Below, in pieces: positions 39,105 to 47,225 of a stretch of 52,500 bases of DNA. Position numbers and translations under genes: made by a program. Each line of letters opens with the position of its first letter. The first letter of the stretch is position 1. The notes beneath the pieces are model-generated. The model was given only the letters and a program-made list of their open reading frames with translations, searched no databases and had not been told where the DNA came from. Origin of the DNA: Emiliania huxleyi CCMP1516 (taxonomy: Eukaryota > Haptophyta > Isochrysidales > Noelaerhabdaceae); assembly GCF_000372725.1 (NCBI RefSeq), contig NW_005200478.1, positions 161,998 to 214,497 on the forward strand. Direction: 5' to 3'.

Positions 39105-42100
39105 TCACGCAAGCGGCGCTGCGCGACGCTCCTCGAGTTCGCGAATCCGAGCGACGTAATCGTCGTGCTCCGCGTCGATGCGCTGCTTCACCAGCCCGCG
39201 CCGCCGCCGCTCCCACAAGCGGTTCCACCGCTTGAGCCCCGAGCCCCGCGGCCCGCGGCCCGCGGCGCCGTAAGCGCCCGTCAGCCGCTTGAGCAGCGCC
39301 ACCCAGCCGCCCTCGCGCCACTCCTCGTCGACGGGCGCCATCTGCGGCGGGTCGCGCAAGTGGAGCACCTCATTCGCGACGAAAGTCTGGAAGCGGTCCG
39401 CGTAGAGCGGCGGCGGCATCGCCGAGATGCCGTCCGAGTCGGCATGCCTGCGGCGCACGAGGCTGGGTGAGAGGGAGGAGAAAGGCTTGCGGCCCCACCG
39501 CAGCCGCGCCGCATCGCGAGGCAGTACAACGCGCGGAGCACGATGCGCTGCAGCCGCCAGCGCAAGGAGAAGTGCTCGAGCACGTCGATGATGCCGAAGA
39601 AGTAGACCTTCTGCCGGTCGCGCGAGATGAAGGCGGTGCCGCCGCTCTGGCGAACGAGCTCCGCGAGCTGCGCGTGCCTGCGGGGGCGGGGCGCCTCGGC
39701 TCAGCGTGAGGGCGGCAGCGGCGGAGGGGGACGGGGAGGGGCGGCGGCTGGGGGGGGGGGGGGGGTGGCGGCGGCGGCGCGGCTCGCACTTTTGCTGCGG
39801 GAGCATCGTCGGTGGCGGGCGGTAGATGCCGAGGAGGAGGGAGTAGTCGAGCAGGCTGAGCCGGCGGAGCAGCGCCGTGTCTGCCGAGATGATCGACCAG
39901 AGCTCGTCGCGGTCTGCGGGCTCGAGGTCCGTAGCCATGCCGATGTCCATCCACTCCCAGTCGCGCAGCGTGTTGTAGATGTTGGAGACGGTGTTGGTCT
40001 GGTGCAGCTGCCACGCCTTGAGGGCGCGCCGGTTGGCGGTGGCCCCCTTGAGGTCGAATGAGAGCTGCGGCTTTGCGGGGAAGAAGTTGCGCATCACCAC
40101 GAAATAGACCTTGCCCGCCCACGGCCAGCGCAGCCGCATCGAGTGGCAGGAGAGGTAGCGCAGCAGCGAGGCGCCGCCGCGCGCCTGCACGTGTTGCTTG
40201 TACGCCGGTAGGATGTGCATGAGCGCGTCCTTCTCGCGCCGCGTCACCTGCTTGACGATGTAGCCCGTGTCGCGCCCGTCGGTGTGCTTGACCCAGTAGA
40301 AGAAGGAGCCCGAGGCGCCTGCGCGTGCGGAGGCGGGGGGGCGAGCCTTGGCTCGGCGAGGCGGGGGGGCGAGGGGCGAGGGGCGCGATGCAACGGGCGA
40401 GATGGCGAGAAGGCGCGAGGGGCGAGGGGGCGCGAGGCCACCCTCCGAGACGGACTCGCCGAGCAGCCGGTAGGAGCGGCGCGACGGGTGCTGCAGCTCG
40501 GGCAGCAAGCTCGCGAAGGCGGCGGCGAACGCCTTCGGGCTGATGCCGAAGGCGGCGCGGATGGCGCGGAAGTGCGCGATGGCGTAGTGCTGCACGCGAG
40601 GGTTGAGGCTGTGCGAGAAGGCGAGGGTGCGGCGCGGCGTCTGCTGCAGCGCCGCGTGAGACAGCGGCACCTCCGCCGCTCGCTCGGGCGAGACGGGCCC
40701 ACCCCCGGCTTGGGCACTGCCGTCAGAAGCCTGCGTCGGCGAGGCTTGCGCGGGCGGGGCTTCGGGCTGCGAGCTTTGCCGCGTCTCGCGCTCGGCCAGC
40801 TCGGAGATCGCCTTGGTCACGCCGAGGACGAGGTTGGGCGAGGTTGGGCGAGGTTGGGCGAGGTTGGCCGAGGTTGGGCGAGGTTGGGCGAGGTTGGGCG
40901 AGGTTGGGCGAGGTTGGGCGAGGTTGGGTGCGGTTGGGCGAGGTTGGCAGCAGATCGCCTTTGTGACGTCGAGGACGAGCTCATAGCGGAGCTCCTCCTT
41001 GAAGCCCGCCTACCAACACATGGCCGCGGACGCGTCGCGGACGTGTCGTGGGACGTGTCGTGGAGGGCGGCGCCTCCTTCGCCTCCGCCACGTGCGCCTT
41101 CGCCGCGCCCCATCCCGCCGCCTCCTTGCCGCCCTCGCCGCCGCCGGCCACGAGCGGCTCGGCGAGCGAGAGGCGTGCCTAGGGTTAGGGTTAGGGTTAG
41201 GGTTAGGGTTAGGGTTAGGGTTAGGCTCGGCGAGCGAGAGGCGTGCCATCGCGCGCGAGGAGGGCGCGCGAGAGCGGCCCTTAGCGCCGCACCGCTGCGG
41301 GACGCGGTTGATGAGCAGCCAGCCTACAGGAACGTTCCAGGAAAGGTCTAGGAAAGGTCTAGGAAAGGGACGCGGTTGATGAGCAGCTAGCTTGGCGGCG
41401 CGGGGACGGGGGCGGGGGGCGTGAGAGGCGGCGGGTGTGCGGCGCTCGTTTGAGCCGTGAGGGCCGTGCCAGCCGACACGCGGCCGAGACGGAGCTGAGA
41501 CGGAGACGAGGTGTGGCCGAGGTGTGGCCGAGATGTCGCCGAGATGTGGCCGAGACGCAGCGCACCGAGGAAGGCGAAGACGGGCCGGCCGGCAGTCAGG
41601 GCGGCGACGAGGCGGATGAAGACTCCGCGCCCGACCTCGGTGAAGAGGCGGAAGTTGGCGTACGAGGCGGTCAGCGCGCCGAGCAGCGCGCCGTACAGCA
41701 GCAGGTAGAGCAGGCAGTGCTCCATCACTCGCTGCCGCGCGAGCAGCGAGATCGGGCGGCTCTCCTAGGGTCCGGGTTAGGGGTAGGGTTAGATCGGGAG
41801 GCTCTCCTGCGCGGAAGCGGCGCGAGGAGTGGGTCCGACACCGCCCACCGCCGCCCGCAAGGGCGGATACGAGGCGGCTGTGCAGGCGCCTTGTCGTGCG
41901 AGAGGAGCCACGCGACGACGGAGTAGAGGGTCCCGCCCCCGAAGACGAAGAGGCAGAAGGGCGCGTACACGAGGCTCACCGTGAGGGTCTGCAGGTTGAG
42001 CGAGCCGGAGCCGTCGCTAGAGGTGCAGAGCACGCTCGTGTCGGAGAGGGCGAGCGCCCACAGCGCCGCAGCCAGCAGCACGGCAATGTGGTAGAGCGGC

Positions 42101-42537
42101 CGGCCGGTGGTGGTGCGGAAGGGGTTGTGGTACACCACGATCAGGTCGACGTACATGAGCAGCCGCCAGCAGTTGGCGCCCATGTCGGCCGCCAGGAACG
42201 ATACGAAGAGCGGGAGGTAGGCAGCGCAGATGGCGTGCTCGACAACGTCCGGGTCGTCCTCCGCGACGCCCGCCGGCAGCAGCCCCGGCGGCAGCGGGAG
42301 GTGGATCGCCGCGTCGCTCGCCGACGGCGATCCGAGCAGCGCAATCGCGACGAATCCCGCCGACGCGTAGAGGTCGTACAGCGACGAGTACAAAAACTGC
42401 CAGCCAGGCGTTCGCCGCACGTCGGGGAGGATGTAGTAGGTCACCAGCAGCAAAATGGAGCAGCAGCAGCTGAGGCTGCCCCACACGAGCAGGTCCGTGT
42501 GCGCCGCCGCGTAGAACTGCGCAAACAGCGTGGGCAT
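39105..42537 (-). CDS. GPCR-PIP kinase fusion (7TM receptor with phosphatidylinositol-phosphate kinase domain), 9 exons
   Basis: Exons 42537-41890, 41764-41566, 41323-41247, 41178-41074, 41009-40959, 40811-40442, 40318-39790, 39677-39510 and 39447-39105 join in frame to 829 aa. Residues 1-290 hold seven membrane helices, including LLVWGSLSCCCSILLLVTYY, PLFVSFLAADMGANCWRLLM, YAPFCLFVFGGGTLYSVVAW, LLYLLLYGALLGALTASYAN and GRPVFAFLGWLLINR. The kinase covers about 400-829: glycine loop SGSFFYWV, lysine in GYIVKQV, FDLKGATANRR, LDYSLLLGIY, KVYFFGIIDVLEHF and GISAMPPPLYADRF. Such receptors (GK/GPCR-PIPK, RpkA in Dictyostelium, oomycete GPCR-PIPKs) are thought to couple an external cue directly to phosphoinositide production. 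Five introns are GC-AG and three GT-AG; four show exon-derived direct repeats, and one is filled with telomere repeat. Confidence 0.93.
40805..40979 (-). repeat. GPCR-PIPK intron 5: 28-bp exon duplication around a 10-mer tandem array
   Basis: 40805-40832 and 40952-40979 match at 25 of 28 positions (AGATCGCCTT...GAGGACGAG) and span the two splice junctions. Between them are about twelve copies of GAGGTTGGGC. Both copies contain the AAG|GCG splice point in the coding strand. Confidence 0.95.
41157..41247 (-). repeat. GPCR-PIPK intron 3: telomere repeat between perfect 23-bp copies of exon
   Basis: 41157-41179 and 41225-41247 are identical over 23 bp (GCTCGGCGAGCG...GTGCC). The 45 bases between are uninterrupted TTAGGG repeat (seven and a half units). 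Predicted intron 41246-41179 is GC-AG, 68 nt. Confidence 0.97.
41299..41391 (-). repeat. GPCR-PIPK intron 2, 3' part: 25-bp exon duplication
   Basis: 41299-41323 (start of exon 3 in the coding strand) and 41367-41391 (inside the intron) match at 24 of 25 positions (ACGCGGTTGATGAGCAGC core). The 43-base filler contains AGGTCTAGGAA tandem words. Confidence 0.92.
41507..41565 (-). repeat. GPCR-PIPK intron 2, 5' part: CCGAGATGTGG-type minisatellite
   Basis: Plus strand reads GAGGTGTGGCCGAGGTGTGG and continues as CCGAGATGTCGCCGAGATGTGG. The same 12-base unit occurs in introns of NOC4 and ArgRS. Confidence 0.85.
41749..41808 (-). repeat. GPCR-PIPK intron 1 acceptor: 18-bp duplication with degenerate telomere filler
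   Basis: 41749-41766 and 41791-41808 match at 17 of 18 positions (AGATCGGGCGGCTCTCCT). The 24 bases between are GGGTTAGGGGTAGGG-like. Confidence 0.85.
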
Positions 42538-43739
42538 GCGGCGACCGCGGTGATGACTGTTGCTCGCGCGCCGGGAGGCCCGAGCCGGGCGCCTGCGGCG
42601 CTGCGCAAAGAGGAGCTCGCCGACTGGCGGCGCGCAACCGACCGTATCGGTCTCCGGCCCGACGGCGAAGAAGAAAATCGCGACTCGAGCACCGGATAGA
42701 ATGGATTCCGCATGGTACGGGACCCCTCGATCGTCTCCCACCGCCTCCGGGTCCTCGCGGCGGTCCGCCAGCGGGTCCTCGCCCGGCGGCGCGCCGGCGT
42801 CAGCCAGCCACGATCATGGCAGCGTCGACGGCCTCGCTCATGTGGTGCAGAGAGAGCTGAAACCGTCCGCACGCCTCGAAGACGTCGTAACGTCCCGCAG
42901 GCGCAGCTCCCTCCGATCCCCCGCTAACGGATCTTAACCCACCTGTAACCTCTCTTTATGGAATTCCCGAATCCCGTGCCGTGTGTAGCTCCCAGTGTGG
43001 ACGCACGAGACGCCGTATCGCGTATGCGACGGACGGACCCTTGTAGCGTGCCAATGTATCCTTACTTGTGATGCTTGGATGTGTGAATCGGAGACAAACT
43101 AGTTCCCCACACACGAACAACACAAATCTCTCTCTCTCTCACGAACGATCAAACAAAGCCTAGAGAACACACCGCAAGTCCGCACTCTCCCTTTTCTCCT
43201 AGGAATTCGCGTAGCTCGCGCGAATCTCCCGCTCTACCCACCTTGTAACCTCACAACATGGAATTCCTACTCCACGCCGTGGTCACCATGCCTCTCCCTA
43301 GGCCTCTCCGGGTTTTTGTCTGGCCGAGTCCGTCCGAACCACCGTGTCCCTCACTTCACACTCTCTCTCTCTCCGTCGGTCCTCACGAGTGTCGAGTCTC
43401 GTCAGGGGGCGCCCGAGACGTTTTCATTTTCGGTCTTTTCGTCCTAGAATAGAGCTATCAGAGGTGGATCAATTAACGAGCGAGCCGCGCATCGCGCAGC
43501 TGGCATCGCGTTACCGCCGGGACCCGGCGTCGCTCGCACGGAGTCAACCCGAGATGCTGGGGCGAGCCTCGGCGAGACTGCGTCAACTGCTCCCACAGCA
43601 CACCAGCAGGCATGTGTGCAGGCTGGAAGTACCTCGCCAGCTAGCTCGCCAGGCCGTGCACTGGGGGAGTGTTGCCACAGCCTCGATGCCAGCCAATTCG
43701 TTCTGCGGACGAGTGTGTATCAGGTGTGTACTACCCCCG

Positions 43740-43803
<64 letters not shown>

Positions 43804-44230
43804 TGTGTGTGTGTGTGTGTGTGGTGGTGGTGGGGGGGGGTTAGGTTAGGGGCAACCGCGAATTCTTTTCGCACGTGAGCCGGTGTGTGTGCCAGTCCGC
43901 GCCAGTCCGCGCCCGTGTTTTGCTTTGACCGCGCAAGATAAAGGGTGGCTAAGGGCTCTGCACGCAAGGCGCCCGCGTCGCAGACGCGGTACCATTGACA
44001 AATCTGCAATATACCCCCACACGAACAAATAGCAAAATCCGAATACCGTGCACAAACTGCGTGATCTGCGCCGTGCAAGCCTTCAGCTGGTGCCAAGACA
44101 TCCGTAAAGTTGAAAGCAGAACGTCCGCCAAATCCGTGCTTTCGCGCAACTTGAGGGGAAGCCGCTGACGTGCCCGTGGCGCGCGGCCGCCTCCCGCGCA
44201 GCACCGCCGCTGCGGAATCGGATCGATCCC
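42538..44230. other. 1.7-kb intergenic region with microsatellite, no gene recognised
   Basis: Near 42671-42690 the minus strand reads GATTTTCTTCTTCGCCG, resembling the AATTCTT/TCGC box, upstream of GPCR-PIPK. GATTCCGCATGGTACG near 42704 recurs at 19557. A CT/TG microsatellite lies at 43744-43840 and the 40-bp promoter-like box copy at 43875-43914. Confidence 0.5.
43744..43840 (+). repeat. Compound (CT)n(TG)n microsatellite
   Basis: About 26 bases of CT followed by about 70 of TG/GT, then TGG units and a G run. Confidence 0.95.
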
Positions 44231-44545
44231 ATGGAGGAGGAGGGCGCAGTCGGCCAGCGCAGCAGGCGGAGTCCCTCCCCGCGCCGGAGCCCCCCTGCAG
44301 TCGAGGGAGTCCTCGTTGGCGATGAAGGTGGCGACATCGAATCGCGGCCGACACACGTCACGTGGGAGGAATGGGCGATGAGCGGGAACGATGCGCGCTA
44401 CGACGCCGACTCCGCCGTGCTCGTGGCCGCCAAGCAGAAAGCCGCGCTCCAGGAGCACGCCAAGATGCAATGGCTCGCTTGCTTCGATTCAGCTCTCTCG
44501 GCAGCAGAAGTGGGGCTGGAGCGGGTGGGGGTGGATGCCGATTGA
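44231..44545 (+). CDS. Small orphan protein (104 aa)
   Basis: ATG 44231 to a TGA at 44543-44545. The protein has an acidic/Arg-Ser-rich start (MEEEGAVGQRSRRSPSPRRS) and then an evenly composed part (THVTWEEWAMSGNDARYDAD, AVLVAAKQKAALQEHAKMQW) that looks like real coding sequence with a predicted helix. I recognise no family. The 40-bp box also found before PDZ-ferredoxin lies about 320 bases upstream, in the same orientation, which favours a genuine transcription unit. A longer minus-strand frame over the same bases is less protein-like. Element B copy 2 starts about 40 bases downstream. Confidence 0.4.
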   Translation: MEEEGAVGQRSRRSPSPRRSPPAVEGVLVGDEGGDIESRPTHVTWEEWAMSGNDARYDADSAVLVAAKQKAALQEHAKMQWLACFDSALSAAEVGLERVGVDAD

Positions 44546-44584
44546 GGGGGAGCGTCTCCAGCTGCGCCCTGTGGCAGCTGCGCC

Positions 44585-44955
44585 CTGTGGCAGCTAGTCG
44601 AGGGACTTGGTAGTTGTGACCCCCCTGAGTGAGGACAGGAGAGAGAGAGAGCGTTTTGTGGTGTTGGTGTACGCAATAACGGGACAGGGTGGTTGTTCTC
44701 TCTATCTCCTCTTCTAGCTCTTAGCATGAGCTGCGCCCGGTGTCCGACCCCTTTTGCGCAGCAACACCTTAAACTTTTAGGCCCTCCAAATTCGGGTCGG
44801 AGCGTAGCGGAGTGGGCCCCGAGTTTGAAAAGGGCGACGGACGCTTGCGTCCTAGCCTCCAACAACGCCTCCCCGGCGCAGAGGGGCCCCCGGAGGGATG
44901 CACAACCGCTCCACGCCACGCCGCTTGCGGCGGTCCTCTTCCCAGCTCCGCTGAG
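44585..44955 (+). mobile_element. Dispersed element B, copy 2 (upstream of NOC4)
   Basis: Same element as 9625-10025 but on the plus strand: GTGGCAGCTAGTCGAG at its start, then GACCCCCCTGAGTGAGGACA, CTAGCTCTTAGCATGAGC, AAATTCGGGTCGGA, and CCCAGCTCCGCTG at its end. It ends about 100 bases before the NOC4 ATG and reads in the same direction as the gene. Confidence 0.8.
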
Positions 44956-45058
44956 AGCCCGTGTGGCGATAGAATTCTTCCGTTCGAACTGGGCACGAGC
45001 CGCGTCCGCGCTTGCCGCCCGGCTGCTGCCTCGTTCCACGCCCACTCTTGCAGCCCCG

Positions 45059-46984
45059 ATGGTCACCAAGGCCAGCTCCAAGGCCAGCAAGGCCGGCTCC
45101 AAGGCCGGCGAGGCCTCCGCCGGGCTGTCCGCGCCGCTCTCCGTCGCATCTGTCCGCGCGACGGAGGAGCGACTGCTCGCAGACCGGCGGCACGCGAACG
45201 AGCTGATTGACCTGCTCGCGGCGTCGGCGTCCGCGGCAGACGTGTCCGTCCGGCTCGCCGCGACGCAGGCGTGCCGCGCGCTCTTCGTGGCCTGGGCAGA
45301 GGCGGGAAGCCTCCCGCTCGGCGCGGAGGAGGCTGCCGCCGAGCCGGCGGACGAGGCTGAAGCGCGGCAGGCGTCCGCGCTCGAGGCGTACCGCGAGTGG
45401 CTGCGCGACAAGTACGACCGCTTCGTGGCGGCGCTCGGCTCGCAGCTCGGCGCGGCGGCGGAGTCGCCCGAGCTGCGCGTGCTCGCGCTCGACTCGCTGA
45501 TGCTGCTCGCCTCGGCGGAGGTGCGCCTCGCGCGGCCGGGCGCCGCCTGCCCGTACTACGCGGCGCTGGGCGCCTCTCGCGGCGCCCTCGGGGCGGGCAT
45601 GCTGGCGATGGCCTCGGCCAAGGCGGCGCTGCCTCCGCCCCTCCTCGAGCGGATTGCCCGTGCGCATGCTTGCAAGCTCGACGTCGGCCTGCACCTGCTC
45701 CGGCACGTGCAGCGCCTCGCGCGCCCGCAAGCGGCGGCCGCGGACGGCGGCGGCGGCGAGCGCGCGGAGCGGCTGCTGCAGCTGCTGCTGCTCGTCACTC
45801 CCCCGGCGGAGGACGTCCTTCCCGAAGAGGCGCCCCTCCTCGTGCCGCCCGCCCAGGACCCCGCCGGCTGGCCCGCACCGGCGCGCAGCCTGCTGCAGCG
45901 CAAGCGGCACGTCAAGGAGTTCTGCGGCGCGTGGCGCGCGCTGCTCGCGCTGCCGCTGCCCGCGCGCGCGCACCGGAGGGTGCTGGCGGCCCTCCCAGAG
46001 GCGGTGCTTCCCCACGTGCCTCGCCCTCTCCGATACGCCGACCTCCTCTCGAGCGGCTACTCGCGCGGAGGCGAGATGTGGCCGAGATGTGGTCGAGATG
46101 TGGCCGAGACCAGAGCCTATGTAGCCGAGATCAGAGCCGGCCTCCTCTGCGGCGTCGCTGCCCCTCCCTCCCAGTGAGTGGTGTGACGCGGCCGAGGCTT
46201 GGCAGCCGTCGAGATCTAGCCGAGATGCGTCTAGCCGAGGTGTAGCCGAGATGCGGCCGAGGCGTGGCAGGCGTCGACGCGCTGCTCTCGCTCAAGGGCC
46301 TCTTCGTGCTCATGACGCGCCACAACCTCGAGTACCCGCGCTTCTACACCCAGCTCTACTCCCTCGTCACCCTCCCCTCCCTCGGCGGTGCCAACCGCGC
46401 GACCTTCGCACTCGAGCTCGACCTCTTCCTCTCGTCGGCCGGCTTGCCCGCATACGTCTCTGCAGCCTTTGCCAAGCGGCTCGGCCGCCTCGCCCTCCTC
46501 GCCCCGCCGCCGGCGGCAGCGCTCGCGTGCGGCTTTTTGCGCCGCACCCGCCGCACCGGGTGGAACCTTCCCCGACCCTTCCCGGACCTCTTGCTGCAGG
46601 TGCGGCCTCGCGTACAACTTGCTGCTCCGCCAGCCCGCCGCGCGCGCGCTCATCCACCGGCCGGCCGCCGACGCCGACGCCGCCGCGGCCGAGGACCCGT
46701 ACGTCGCCGCCGAGGCCGAGCCGCGCGATTGCCGCGCCTTCGACTCGTGCCTCTGGGAGGTGGACACGCTGCGGTCGCACTTTTGCCCCTCCGTCTCGTC
46801 GCTCGCCGCGCTGTTTGCACGGCCCTTCACGCAGTCCACGCCGCCGGTTGAGTTGGCGCCGCTCGCCGCGCTCTCGGCCGACTCGCTGATCCGCGTCGAG
46901 ACGCAGCGCAAGCTCAAGCGGGCGCCCATCGCCACGGCGCCGGCGGAGCCGCCGCCGCGCCATGCAAAGCTGTGGGTGCCTTGA
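45059..46984 (+). CDS. NOC4: NOC4-like nucleolar complex protein (CBF/Mak21 family), 3 exons
   Basis: Exons 45059-46070, 46271-46526 and 46600-46984 join in frame to 550 aa, about the family length. The CBF/Mak21 core is clear: DLLSSGYSRG joined to GVDALLSLKGLFVLMTRHNL, then EYPRFYTQLYSLVTLPSL, ATFALELDLFLSSAGLPAYV and FAKRLGRLALLAPP. The next block, CGLAYNLLLRQPAARALIHR, is followed by RAFDSCLWEVDTLRSHFCPS. NOC4 works with NOP14 in the nucleus on small-ribosomal-subunit maturation. The N-terminus (MVTKASSKASKAGSKAG) is lysine-rich, as expected for a nucleolar protein. Intron 1 (200 nt, GC-AG) is largely a CCGAGATGTGG minisatellite. Intron 2 (73 nt, GT-AG) starts with the same GTGCGGC as exon 3. 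AATTCTTCCGTTCG lies about 85 bases upstream of the ATG. Confidence 0.9.
46071..46270 (+). repeat. NOC4: NOC4 intron 1 minisatellite
   Basis: Tandem GAGATGTGGCC / GAGATGTGGTC units at 46073-46110 and variant GTAGCCGAGATC, TAGCCGAGATGC units at 46120-46260. It is related to fillers in GPCR-PIPK intron 2 and ArgRS intron 2. Confidence 0.9.
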
Positions 46985-47225
46985 CCGATGACGCCACGCG
47001 AGATTGGGGGCTGGGTCGGCCGCGTGGCCGCGGCCCACCGCCGCGGATCCGGTCCCCTCTTGTTTTTTTCGCACCGGAACACCGAAAAAACCACGTCCAG
47101 CCACACTAGTCGCGGCTGGGAGGGGCAAGTGTCGGAGTACGGAGACACTCGGCGCAAAACGGGACAACGGACGACTCAACGTACGCAACACATACAGAGA
47201 CTCGATCACAGCAACGAGAGGCGGC
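46985..47225. other. Short convergent spacer
   Basis: 240 bases between NOC4 and signal peptidase 3' ends; no further feature seen. Confidence 0.5.
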
